64,000 nt of DNA, taken from NCBI RefSeq assembly GCF_018860975.1, contig NZ_JAHKQI010000005.1, positions 434,001-498,000 of the forward strand, read 5' to 3'. The notes below the pieces were generated by a model. That model was not told the DNA's origin. It saw nothing but the letters and a program-made list of their open reading frames with translations, and did no database searches. Source of the stretch: Lentibacter algarum. GTDB lineage: Bacteria; Pseudomonadota; Alphaproteobacteria; Rhodobacterales; Rhodobacteraceae. Numbering within the stretch: the stretch's first letter is position 1; every line of letters starts with the position of its first letter. The translations under genes were made by a program, and so were the position numbers. This document shows, in pieces, positions 19,456 through 28,135 of this stretch.

Positions 19456-19749
19456 TTGTCTGACAGAGCTTTCATCCGGCATGTGGTCTTCTTCAGTGCA
19501 GCAGACGAAAATGACGTCGCGCGCATTGTTGATGGCCTGTCCTTGCTTGGAAACATTCCACATGCTTCAGTGTTTGAGGTAGTCCAAAACAGTCATGTTG
19601 ATGAACTCTCAGGCGAAGTGGATGTGGTCGTCTATGCCGAGTTCGTCGATGATGCCGCATTGCAGGCCTATAAAGCGCATCCCATTTACCAACAGGCGAT
19701 TGATATTGTGCGACCCCTGCGCGAAATGCGGATAGCTGCGGACTTTTGA
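19456..19749 (+). CDS. Dabb (stress-responsive A/B barrel) family protein
   Basis: Small protein of about 97 residues with the ferredoxin-like Dabb fold: IRHVVFFSA opening, SLLGNIPHASVFEV middle, DVVVYAEFVDDAALQAYKAHP near the end. Members act as small dimeric barrels, some as monooxygenases or decarboxylases; no specific function can be given. The start is ambiguous. The frame is open from a GTG at 19321, but the first 45 codons do not resemble the family. A TTG at 19456 with AGG seven bases upstream gives the usual size and is preferred. It overlaps pabB by four bases (TTGA). Confidence 0.7.
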   Translation: MSDRAFIRHVVFFSAADENDVARIVDGLSLLGNIPHASVFEVVQNSHVDELSGEVDVVVYAEFVDDAALQAYKAHPIYQQAIDIVRPLREMRIAADF

Positions 19750-20879
19750 CGTTAGTGACGAATGCCAAGGTAATATTTGACAGCGGTCCGGTCGCGGGCG
19801 GAACGGAATTCTCCGCACCAGTTGCGCAGATTAGGGCAGATACGCCAGCCGAGGCGGAGAGTGCGTTCGATGCCATGCAGCAAGCGCATTCCGATGGTCA
19901 TTGGCTAGCTGGGTATATTTCTTACGAATTTGGGTATCTGACTTCGTCAAAGTTGGCACCCCTATTGCCTGCCGTACGAGACCTGCCGCTGATCCATTTT
20001 GGCGTCTTTGACGCACCGATATCTCCCCAGCCAGTGCCAAATGACACGCAAGCCACATTGTCCCCGATGCAACCACTTTGGGATTCTGCGCGCTATGCAA
20101 AGGCTTTTCAGACGGTTCACGATTACATCGCAGCAGGCGACATTTATCAGGCCAACCTTACCTTCCCTCTTGCTTCCCGCTTTACCGGGGATGTCGCGCA
20201 GCTATATGCTCAACTGAAGGACCGCCAACCCGTAGCTCATGGGGCATTGGTTGACTTGGGTGGCACTGTCTTGTTGTCACGGTCTCCTGAACTGTTTTTT
20301 TCGCTTTCAGAAGGCGGCACACTGACAACTCGCCCGATGAAAGGCACTGCCCCGCGCGGGAAAACCGTGGCTATTGACGATGCTCTGCGAGACGAGTTGC
20401 AAGCCTCTGAGAAAAACCGCGCCGAAAACCTGATGATCGTTGATCTGTTGCGCAACGACATGAGCCGTATATCGGACATTGGCAGCGTCGCGGTTCCAGA
20501 GTTATTTGCAGTAGAACGGTTCGCAACATTGCATCAGATGACGTCCTGTATCACTTCTCAGGTGTGCCAAGGCATCTCTTTCAAAGATCTGTTTGAGGCG
20601 TTGTTTCCTTGCGGTTCGATCACCGGAGCGCCGAAGCTGCGGGCCATGCAGATCATTCGAGAGATCGAAACACAACCGCGTGAGGCCTACTGTGGCTCCA
20701 TTGGTTGGATTGCGCCTAACGGCGCAATGGAATTCAACGTGGCCATCCGTACTTTGCAGTGCCGCCAAGATAAAACTGTTCAGATGAATGTTGGCGGTGG
20801 TGTTGTTTACGATAGCACTGCTGAGGGCGAATTCGAAGAGGCCCTATTGAAATCCCGTTTTGCCGACTTGACCCAATGA
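19746..20879 (+). CDS. pabB: Aminodeoxychorismate synthase component I
   Basis: Chorismate-using enzyme making 4-amino-4-deoxychorismate for folate synthesis. 377 residues, a compact form without the extended N-terminal domain of TrpE. Motifs: GDIYQANLTFPL, RSPELFFSL, TRPMKGTAPRG, ENLMIVDLLRNDMSRI, and the diagnostic FPCGSITGAPKLRAM. The last motif and the PMKGT segment separate PabB from anthranilate synthase. The start is TTG 19746 (coupled to the Dabb stop) or GTG 19755. No PabA or PabC is in the window; the amidotransferase subunit must be elsewhere. Confidence 0.9.
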   Translation: MTLVTNAKVIFDSGPVAGGTEFSAPVAQIRADTPAEAESAFDAMQQAHSDGHWLAGYISYEFGYLTSSKLAPLLPAVRDLPLIHFGVFDAPISPQPVPNDTQATLSPMQPLWDSARYAKAFQTVHDYIAAGDIYQANLTFPLASRFTGDVAQLYAQLKDRQPVAHGALVDLGGTVLLSRSPELFFSLSEGGTLTTRPMKGTAPRGKTVAIDDALRDELQASEKNRAENLMIVDLLRNDMSRISDIGSVAVPELFAVERFATLHQMTSCITSQVCQGISFKDLFEALFPCGSITGAPKLRAMQIIREIETQPREAYCGSIGWIAPNGAMEFNVAIRTLQCRQDKTVQMNVGGGVVYDSTAEGEFEEALLKSRFADLTQ

Positions 20880-21604
20880 CGACAATGTTCTGAGCACGAA
20901 GACCGGCCATCGGTGCTGCTGCAGTGAAATGACGGTTTGTCCGCTAAACGGCCATCTGTGAAAGATACAGCGAATGGCTGGAATAAGCCCTTTGTGTGAG
21001 TCCAATTTTCCTACTGCGTCAGCGTAAGATTCGGCGCTACCATGCAGCGGGAAAACCAACCATACGGGCAGAGTGCAGCAAGGATCAGGTGTCGATTTCG
21101 CAAGTTGTGAACATTTCTGCTGTTTGTGAAACTTCTGACTGAGTCCGGTTTCGGCAAATAATCGACATTCGCTCAGTTGCTTCGGCTGTCATCTTCGAGC
21201 TTAACCGGCTAAGGTCTCATTTCTCAAGTATGCAGGAGCACGCCGCAACCCGAGGTAGCTGCAGTAAGTATCAAAACTGCTTAGACGGAGCGGTGAAATT
21301 CTTGGGCAAATACTCCAACGAAAACGCCCATTGCACTGTCCAAATGCGGATGAAGCAATTAGGGCCTTTCCATCAGCAAAACTTCCGACGTTCGAGTATG
21401 CTAACGCGCTGGGATTATTGGACATGCAAATCAGACGCGAAGGTTCTATTCGTCCTGCAACCCATACCCTTTAAGCTATTCATTGTATCAACTTATGGTT
21501 GTAAATTGATTGGCATGCCTATAATTTGATGCCATGCATGGATTGTCAAAAACAGATACCGAGTTGCAGTTGCAATCAGTTCTTGGCCTACGGGGCAAGG
21601 AAGG
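20880..21604. other. Intergenic region, no gene seen
   Basis: 725 bases between pabB and the hybrid kinase gene. The open frames present lack ribosome-binding sites, coding-like composition and recognisable motifs. The stretch at 20969-20994 (AGCGAATGGCTGG, then AAGCCCTTT) resembles 15646-15672, suggesting a decayed Rhodobacteraceae-type intergenic repeat. The last 150 bases are AT-rich and presumably hold the promoter of the kinase gene. Confidence 0.4.
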
Positions 21605-24600
21605 TTGATCTCTTCAAGGTGGTTTCGTGGGCTGGTTCTCATTGCTGGTGTCTGGCTCTCGTTGACACTGGCCGTGTTCGTCGACCGGCTTGAACGAAAT
21701 CGCACGATTGTCGCATTCGAACGCCATGCGGACGAAACTTTTGAAGTATTGATCAATCGCATCGATGGATACAGCCGTACATTGGACGGTGCATCCGCGT
21801 TATTTGCCACCCATGGCGGTGTCAGCGCGCTTGACTGGCAGTATTATGTCGACAGCCTGAACATAGAAGAGACTCTGCCCGGCACTCTGGGTATCGGATA
21901 CATTACCTTGGTCAAGGAAGTCGAAGGCGTCGATATTTCTAGCCAGATGTTAGAGAGGGGCGTCTTGCTGCCCCCTGTCCATCCGGACACCGGCTTGCCT
22001 GAACGATTTGTGGTTCAGTTTATCGAGCCATTGGAACAAAATCGCGCAGCACTTGCACTTGATATGGGGTTTGAACCCGAAAGACGGCGATCAGCGCAGA
22101 TTGCCCGTGAAACGAACACCATCCAGCTTACCCCGCCTATCGAACTCGTTCAGAACGATGGCCGTGAACTTGGGTTTCTTCTTTTGCGCCCCCATTACAA
22201 GGCCAGAATGGACATTTCGACACCCAAAGCCATGGAAGACGCGTTTGAGGGTTGGCTGTATATGCCTTTTGTTGGCCAGGCGCTCTTTACCACTTTGACA
22301 TCCAGTGACGATCCGATTGCCTCGCTGAGCGTTCGCGACACCGGCGCAGACAGCAGGGAAGTCCTTGTCTTCAATAGTCTCGATCGCTTCGCGGAACATG
22401 AGGCCCGATTCACTATTACGCGTGAGGTGGATTTTTTTGGGCGCCACTGGTCACTGACCTGGCACAGTACGCCGATGTTCGAAAAAGCCAACCGCGGGCT
22501 TGCGAAATGGATCGTTCTGGTTCTGGGGCTGACGATTTTTAGTCTGATCGGATACATTTCCCGAGTGCTATCGAGTCGAGAAAGTAAAATCGAGATCGAA
22601 GTTGAACGCAAGACCGTTGAGTTGCGGGCGAAGAGCGAAGAGACCCTCTCTGTAATAGAAAATGCGGTTATCGCTATCTTGGTATTGGATGAGAAAGAGC
22701 GCATTCTGTCGGCCAATCCCGCTGCAATGCAGTTGTTTAACGCTGTTGATGTAAGACTCGGAATGCGGATTCAATCGCTGATCTCGTTCAGAGCCAATGC
22801 CGATGGGATGGACCGCGCTGCGCGTTGCCCGACTTTGCCATCCTTGCGGCTGCACGTTCAGAAAAACGAGTGGTCTTCGGCTAATGGATTCGCGCGTTCA
22901 ACCCTGCTCATTCAGGACGTCAGCGAAAGCACAGCCTATGCGCAAAGACTGCAAGAAAACGAGGCTCGGTGGAACTTGGCGATGAAAGGGGCGCAAATCG
23001 GTGTCTTTGATATTGATCTCGTCACTAACCGCTCCATCGTATCAGACACTTGGCGTATGCTGATGCGGGTTCCGTTGAGTGCAACGGACGTCGACACGCA
23101 AAAACTGTTCCTATCTCGAATTCACCCGGAAGATTTGCCAATCTTGCAGGCCGCGGACAAAGCCTGCATCGACGGCTTAACCGACCGGTCTACCGCAGAA
23201 TATCGCATTCGATTTGAGGACGGGTCGGTGCGTTGGATGAAATCAGACGCTGTTGTCACTGAGCGCGACAAAAACGGGAAGGCGTTGCGGCTGATCGGCG
23301 CCCAAACCGACGAGACCGATCTTCACGAAGCAAGAAACGCCCTGAAAGCCAGCCGCGAGCGATTTGAATTGGTGTTGGAACAAGCGCCAGTTGGTATGGC
23401 ATTATTTTCCGGCGACGGTCGGTTTTTGGGCAAGAACGAAGCCCTTTGTCGTATGACGGGATATGAAGAGACCGAAATGGCAAACGGGCTGCGGTTCCAT
23501 GATCTATTGTCGCGCGAGGATCATGCAATGATGAAACGGGTGGTCAAAGATTTAATCACCCAAAGCCAATCTTCCCACCAAGGGGAATACAAAATAATTC
23601 CCAAGAACGGGCCCGCGATCTGGGGGTTGTTGAGCGTCGCCTGGACATTTGATCCGACCAAGAATGCCGATGTGTTCATCGTCCAGATCATTGATATCAG
23701 TGAGAAAAAGAATATCGAAAAGATGAAGGCTGAATTTGTCGCGACGGTGAGCCATGAATTGCGCACGCCGTTGACATCAATCAAGGGCGCGCTTGGGCTG
23801 ATGCGTGGGCCGATGCTGCCAAAGATGCCGGACGGGGCCGAAAGGCTGCTGGAAATCGCGTATGGCAATACGGAACGCGTTTCCGCACTTGTGAACGACA
23901 TTCTGGATTTGGAAAAAATTCGATCTGGCGAAATTGACTTTCAACTTGAGCCGACGGACCTGAACGAAATCCTTGAGGCGGGAGTTGAGCAAATGCTTCC
24001 GTTTGCCGCTCAGCATGGGGTCGAAATGAGTTTGGACTTACCTGAGAGCCCGATTGTGGGCTACGTCGATTCACAACGCACCCAGCAAGTCATTGCGAAT
24101 TTGATCTCCAACGCCTGCAAGTATTCCGACGACAACACGACCGTTCACATCCGTCTTGAAGCGGTAGGGACGTCAGCGATAGTGTGTGTCATCAATTCTG
24201 GCCCTGCCATCAGCGACGATTTCAAGGCGAAGATTTTTCAACCGTTTTCACAAGCTGATGCATCCGATACCCGTGCAAAGGGCGGCACCGGATTGGGCTT
24301 AAATATTTCACGTCAGCTTGTAGAGCGTATGAACGGTCAAATCGGTTTCAAAAGTGATCTCGGAGAGCCGACAGCATTTTGGTTTACCGTCCCGCTGGCG
24401 AGGTCGGACAATGTAAGCTCAGATTCGGATCAGTCGTTAGAATTGCCACAACATCAGTTTAGTGTCCTTCACTTGGAAGACGACAGCGACTTCTCTGAGA
24501 TTGTCAGGAAAGGTCTGGGTAATCTGGCTAAGATGCGTTCCGTGCCAACCCTTGCCCAAGCGCGTGCCGCCATAAGATCAGAAGTTTTCGATTTGATTGT

Positions 24601-24802
24601 CGTTGATTGGGACCTGCCTGACGGGAACGGGCATGAGTTATTGAACGACCTCCAAGAGTTCCAGAAAGACGCCCGTGTCATTTCATTGTCCGCTAGCGAA
24701 ACGAGTGTGCGTGACATTCGGGTGGACCATGCCATCGTGAAGTCCAGACTTAGCTTGAACGAAATCGTTCGCGAAATGGTCAAACATGCTCGTTTGGCTT
24801 AA
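21605..24802 (+). CDS. Hybrid sensor histidine kinase (CHASE-like, PAS, HisKA, HATPase, REC)
   Basis: 1065 residues. An N-terminal membrane helix (about 8-22), an extracytoplasmic CHASE-like sensor (LPGTLGIGYITLVKEVEGVD, about 50-270) and a second helix (IVLVLGLTIFSLIGYISRVL, about 300-320) lead to about three PAS-like domains. A HisKA domain follows with VSHELRTPL (His717), then a HATPase with NLISNACKYS and GGTGLGLNIS, and a C-terminal receiver (LHLEDDSDF; phospho-acceptor in VVDWDLPDG). It should sense an external ligand and pass phosphate through its receiver to an HPt protein; a lone HPt lies at 26367. The start is a TTG with AAGGAAGG directly against it, which is unusually close, but no other start is in frame upstream. 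Confidence 0.88.
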   Translation: MISSRWFRGLVLIAGVWLSLTLAVFVDRLERNRTIVAFERHADETFEVLINRIDGYSRTLDGASALFATHGGVSALDWQYYVDSLNIEETLPGTLGIGYITLVKEVEGVDISSQMLERGVLLPPVHPDTGLPERFVVQFIEPLEQNRAALALDMGFEPERRRSAQIARETNTIQLTPPIELVQNDGRELGFLLLRPHYKARMDISTPKAMEDAFEGWLYMPFVGQALFTTLTSSDDPIASLSVRDTGADSREVLVFNSLDRFAEHEARFTITREVDFFGRHWSLTWHSTPMFEKANRGLAKWIVLVLGLTIFSLIGYISRVLSSRESKIEIEVERKTVELRAKSEETLSVIENAVIAILVLDEKERILSANPAAMQLFNAVDVRLGMRIQSLISFRANADGMDRAARCPTLPSLRLHVQKNEWSSANGFARSTLLIQDVSESTAYAQRLQENEARWNLAMKGAQIGVFDIDLVTNRSIVSDTWRMLMRVPLSATDVDTQKLFLSRIHPEDLPILQAADKACIDGLTDRSTAEYRIRFEDGSVRWMKSDAVVTERDKNGKALRLIGAQTDETDLHEARNALKASRERFELVLEQAPVGMALFSGDGRFLGKNEALCRMTGYEETEMANGLRFHDLLSREDHAMMKRVVKDLITQSQSSHQGEYKIIPKNGPAIWGLLSVAWTFDPTKNADVFIVQIIDISEKKNIEKMKAEFVATVSHELRTPLTSIKGALGLMRGPMLPKMPDGAERLLEIAYGNTERVSALVNDILDLEKIRSGEIDFQLEPTDLNEILEAGVEQMLPFAAQHGVEMSLDLPESPIVGYVDSQRTQQVIANLISNACKYSDDNTTVHIRLEAVGTSAIVCVINSGPAISDDFKAKIFQPFSQADASDTRAKGGTGLGLNISRQLVERMNGQIGFKSDLGEPTAFWFTVPLARSDNVSSDSDQSLELPQHQFSVLHLEDDSDFSEIVRKGLGNLAKMRSVPTLAQARAAIRSEVFDLIVVDWDLPDGNGHELLNDLQEFQKDARVISLSASETSVRDIRVDHAIVKSRLSLNEIVREMVKHARLA

Positions 24803-24899
24803 GAAAGATTTAAAAATTACCGAATTATGACACAATTTAGGGTCATGACTGCAGAATGTAAGAACTTAGACATTTTTGTCACAACTCTGGGAAAATTAG

Positions 24900-25973
24900 A
24901 TGATACCCGCGACAACTGCAGCGCAGATGCTTGATAGATTCGAGAATCCGGTTCTGGTCATTGACACCAAGAGTCTAGCGATCTGCCATATGAATCTGGC
25001 GGCGTTGACACTTAAACAGGCCTCTCAGGACAGTGGCTTCGAATTAACTGACCTCGCGTCATGGATGGGTGTGAGCACTGAAGAAGCCCGCGCGCGCTTG
25101 ACGTCGCAACGGCCCAGCTTCTTTCACGAGGTCAACCATGGTGCAGCATACTTCGACGTTCAGATTCAGCCCCTTTCCGACAGCGGCGCTTCGGATCAGA
25201 TGTTCGCTTTCTTCCATGAGATCACTCGACGTCGCGAAGTAGAACGCAAAAAACAGGAACTGGTGTCGACAGTCAGCCATGAACTGCGCTCCCCTATGAC
25301 AGCCATCAAAGGCGCTATGGGGCTGCTACTGGCCGGGTCTGCGGGTGAGATGCCCGAACGAGCCCGTAACATGATCCAGATCGCGCAACGCAACGCAGAC
25401 CGCCTAATATTGATTGTTAACGATATTCTCGATCTCGATAAGATCGCGGACGGAACCATGGCTTTCGACAATTCCGAAGTCAGGGTGGCCGATGTCATCG
25501 AAACAGCTGTCGAGGGGATCGCAGGATTTAGAGATCGCTTCGATGTTAGTGTTACGACCGAGATCAATGCGCCCGATGCTTTATCAATGATCGACCCCAA
25601 TCGGATGGTTCAAGTATTGGTGAACCTTCTGTCAAATGCGATCAAGTTTTCGCCGGCTGGCGGCAACGTCAAAATAGCGCTTTCGCGACACGCCGGCTTT
25701 AATCGGATCAGTGTCGCGGATATGGGTGAAGGCATTCCAAAAGATGAACAGGATCTGCTGTTCCAGCGTTTTGTCCAGATCGGCGCAAAGAACAGAGCGG
25801 CGACTGGCGGAACAGGCCTAGGGTTGAGTATCGTTCAGGAAATACTTGCTAAACAGGACTGCAAGATCAGCTTCGAAAGTGAAGTGGGAGGCGGAACAAC
25901 TTTCTTTGTAGACATTCCGATTTATGATGGGTTGAAGTTGTCAAAGCAAGTTAACGGAAGTTGCTCATCATGA
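24900..25973 (+). CDS. PAS-containing sensor histidine kinase
   Basis: 357 residues, no membrane helix, so probably cytoplasmic. A PAS-like domain (about 5-105) is followed by HisKA with TVSHELRSPMTAIKGAMGLL (His127) and HATPase with NLLSNAIKFSPAGG, GEGIPKDEQ and GGTGLGLSIV. The dimerisation domain is close to that of the preceding hybrid kinase (ELRTPLTSIKGALGLM), pointing to paralogy. Its stop overlaps the start of the response regulator gene by four bases (ATGA), so the two are a cognate pair. Confidence 0.9.
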   Translation: MIPATTAAQMLDRFENPVLVIDTKSLAICHMNLAALTLKQASQDSGFELTDLASWMGVSTEEARARLTSQRPSFFHEVNHGAAYFDVQIQPLSDSGASDQMFAFFHEITRRREVERKKQELVSTVSHELRSPMTAIKGAMGLLLAGSAGEMPERARNMIQIAQRNADRLILIVNDILDLDKIADGTMAFDNSEVRVADVIETAVEGIAGFRDRFDVSVTTEINAPDALSMIDPNRMVQVLVNLLSNAIKFSPAGGNVKIALSRHAGFNRISVADMGEGIPKDEQDLLFQRFVQIGAKNRAATGGTGLGLSIVQEILAKQDCKISFESEVGGGTTFFVDIPIYDGLKLSKQVNGSCSS

Positions 25974-26335
25974 ATATTTTCCACGTCGAAGACGATAGAG
26001 ACATTCGCGAGATTACGAAGATGGCGTTAGAGATGGCCGGTGAGTTTCAAGTTTCACAATACGATTGTGGTGACGCCGCACTTGCAGCGGCATCCGATTC
26101 AACGCCCGATTTGTTTCTTCTAGACGTCATGATGCCAGGGATGACCGGTCCGGAAACTCTCCTGAAATTGCGGGAGTTTGATCATTTGGCGAACGTGCCG
26201 GCCATTTACATGACGGCAAGGGTTCAGCCAGACGAGATCGAGGCCTTCAAAAAGACCGAAGCGTTAGGCGTAATCGAGAAACCATTTGATCCTGTCACAT
26301 TGGGACAGCAGATCATGGATATGATGGCGACCTGA
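25970..26335 (+). CDS. Single-domain response regulator
   Basis: 121 residues consisting only of a receiver domain (CheY/Spo0F type). Acidic pocket VEDD at residues 6-9, phospho-acceptor Asp52 in LFLLDVMMPGMTG, switch Thr in YMTAR and Lys in GVIEKPFDP. Translationally coupled to the preceding kinase. With no output domain it probably acts as a phosphate shuttle or by protein binding. The ATG at 25970 is chosen over an upstream TTG because of the ATGA overlap and an ACGGAAG ribosome-binding site. Confidence 0.9.
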   Translation: MNIFHVEDDRDIREITKMALEMAGEFQVSQYDCGDAALAAASDSTPDLFLLDVMMPGMTGPETLLKLREFDHLANVPAIYMTARVQPDEIEAFKKTEALGVIEKPFDPVTLGQQIMDMMAT

Positions 26336-26346
26336 GACGCGACGAG

Positions 26347-26366
26347 TTTCGCGAACGGACGCGAAA
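26347..26366. terminator. Hairpin between convergent response-regulator and HPt genes
   Basis: Perfect 7-bp stem TTTCGCG/CGCGAAA with a 6-base loop in the 31-base gap between two convergent genes. A short AT-rich tail (TTAAT) follows on the plus strand. Likely a bidirectional terminator; the U-tract is weak. Confidence 0.5.
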
Positions 26367-26705
26367 TTAATCTTCTTCGCCGTTAGTGCTCAGACCAAGC
26401 TCCAAAAAATCGAGGACCTGAAAGTAAGCATCCTTTGGCGGCGCCGACCCAGTTTTTAGAAACTCGTTGATTTGAATTTCTGCATCGTGAGCACATTCAC
26501 CCAACTCCGCATAGCCCAACGTGCCTGCGGTCCCTGAGATCTTATGTATTTTCTCTGCGATTAGGGTAAATTCACTTTGCTCACTGCTCGGCGTTTCAAG
26601 CGCGCGTTCCAGCGCGTTCCTAATGTCTCGCGCAGTAACCTCCAGAGATTGATGAAATCTTTCGCGAATTGGCCGGAGCGCGTCCTTGATGGCAAGTGAG
26701 CTCAT
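26367..26705 (-). CDS. HPt phosphotransfer protein
   Basis: 112 residues, all-helical, with the HPt signature IAEKIHKISGTAGTLGY; the phosphorylatable His is residue 54. It should relay phosphate between the receiver of a hybrid kinase and a final response regulator. ATGA overlap with the upstream regulator gene (26702-27691) indicates one operon and a direct partnership. The nearby hybrid kinase at 21605 is the obvious donor. Confidence 0.85.
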   Translation of the reverse strand: MSSLAIKDALRPIRERFHQSLEVTARDIRNALERALETPSSEQSEFTLIAEKIHKISGTAGTLGYAELGECAHDAEIQINEFLKTGSAPPKDAYFQVLDFLELGLSTNGEED

Positions 26706-27691
26706 GCGATTTGCTCAACGGTCCAAATGTTGCCAAAATTTCGCTCAAGCTGATCTGCAGCCTCTTCGGCACTGATATGAGCGTTCCGAAGTGAATCAAT
26801 TGCACTATCACCCTTTCGCCAGATGAGGCGGTTGATGCGTCCAGCACAGATGCGGATGTCGATAGCCGTGCCGTCACTTGTCGATAGCTCCATTGAACGG
26901 ATGTAGAGATTGATATGGTCTACAAGCCTTTCAATATCTATGTGCGCAGCACCTTCTACAACGCACACAAACGTCCCGTTACCAGAGTAGGACACAAGGC
27001 GGCGGGTCGGCAGAAGGCAATCCGAAATTGCTTCGCTGACATCCGTAATGACACACTTGAAATCGAAAGGGGTCAGGCGCGCATGCAAGTCCGCGATATG
27101 TCGGATGGTAAAGCCCAGGACAACAGACCCGCATAGCGATTTACGGGACAATTGAGTCACATAGTTTTCCATTGCGTGATTTTCGATGACGCCTTCGACG
27201 TCGAATACTGGAAACGGGTGATGCAACTCGATTGTCAGGTCATCAGCGATGTCATCCGGTGAGATATCTTGCAAAGTACATGCTGCATGGAATGCGTTCG
27301 TTTCTTTACGTTGATCTACGGTCAAACGAGCCATGAGACCAATTCGCGCTTTGAGACCGTTAAGTTCAAAAGGCTTTGTGATGTAATCCGTGGCACCAGC
27401 TGTAAAGGCATCATCGATGTATGATTTGTCCGACTTCGCCGTAAGCATCAAGATCGGGGTGCTGCGATACCAAGGGATATCCCGCAAAATTCGAGTGAAT
27501 TCGATGCCGTCTGTTCTTGGCATCTGAATGTCGAGGAGAAAACAATCGAAACGTGCAGTCGTGTCGGCCATTAACTCAAGGGCATCGGTCACACACTCCG
27601 CTGTCGTAAGCTCATGTTCAGGCATAGAGCCAATGAAATGTTCCAGTAGCTCAAGAATGATCGGGTCGTCGTCAACAGCAAGTATATGCAT
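26702..27691 (-). CDS. Response regulator with degenerate GGDEF-like C-terminus
   Basis: 329 residues. The receiver (AVDDDP; Asp54 in FLLDIQMPRTDG; Lys in DYITKPF) is complete. The C-terminal 150 residues have the spacing of a diguanylate-cyclase domain, but the signature position reads RRLVSYSGNGTFVCVVEG (about 230-247) instead of RYGGDEF, so catalytic metal and GTP binding should be lost. It may bind a nucleotide or a partner instead. Co-operonic with the HPt gene. The ATG start at 27691 fits the receiver N-terminus exactly. Confidence 0.8.
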   Translation of the reverse strand: MHILAVDDDPIILELLEHFIGSMPEHELTTAECVTDALELMADTTARFDCFLLDIQMPRTDGIEFTRILRDIPWYRSTPILMLTAKSDKSYIDDAFTAGATDYITKPFELNGLKARIGLMARLTVDQRKETNAFHAACTLQDISPDDIADDLTIELHHPFPVFDVEGVIENHAMENYVTQLSRKSLCGSVVLGFTIRHIADLHARLTPFDFKCVITDVSEAISDCLLPTRRLVSYSGNGTFVCVVEGAAHIDIERLVDHINLYIRSMELSTSDGTAIDIRICAGRINRLIWRKGDSAIDSLRNAHISAEEAADQLERNFGNIWTVEQIA

Positions 27692-28135
27692 TTAGTCTGC
27701 TCCATTTTTCCTCTTCACCCTCTTCGCGCTCCTTTAAGGGGTTGCTCGGGCGGTTAAATACAATCTCTGGGTGAAGATTGGCGAGAATGTGGCGCGGATC
27801 TGGTTTAAAGGTGGCGTCTATAGAAAATACAACGAACAGACCGCGAGATTTGATTTGGCAATGACGGCTTTGGGCTCAGAGGAGCCATCCTCCGCTTCGC
27901 AGCATCTCAACTCTGTCCCAAGCGAAGCATTAACACTCACGGCCCATTTCAGCCGTTCCTGCGTAGTCTGGTAGATGGCCGCTCCCAGCCTCTTTTCATC
28001 AGATTGACGCAATGCGCAATCAGTCGGAGGTTGTCCGGTGTATGCTCGACCTTGGCGTAATCCTTATCGCGCGACAGGGCGGAACGTTAAAACGGACATT
28101 GGTGGGGGGTAATTCCTCCACTTTGTAAAATGGCC
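27692..28135. other. Intergenic region with probable transposase debris
   Basis: 444 bases upstream of the regulator gene and downstream of the amidohydrolase gene. The first part should hold the promoter of 26702-27691. The second part contains a short minus-strand remnant described separately. No intact gene is seen. Confidence 0.45.
27949..28086 (-). pseudogene. Possible transposase C-terminal fragment
   Basis: A 45-codon minus-strand frame reads SRDKDYAKVEHTPDNLRLIA and then HCVNLMKRGWERP before a stop. The pattern (acidic lead, PDN-L, I, NLMKR) is like the C-terminal tail of transposases such as ISAs1, but it is too short to assign. A stop interrupts the frame just upstream, and no start or terminal repeats were found. 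Confidence 0.3.

Noticed and set aside
21230-21529. 99-codon open frame upstream of the hybrid kinase gene
   Set aside because: Composition unlike neighbouring genes; no start context or homologous pattern.
27771-27974. Short plus-strand open frame in the regulator/amidohydrolase gap
   Set aside because: It overlaps the better-looking minus-strand transposase-like fragment and has no start signal.
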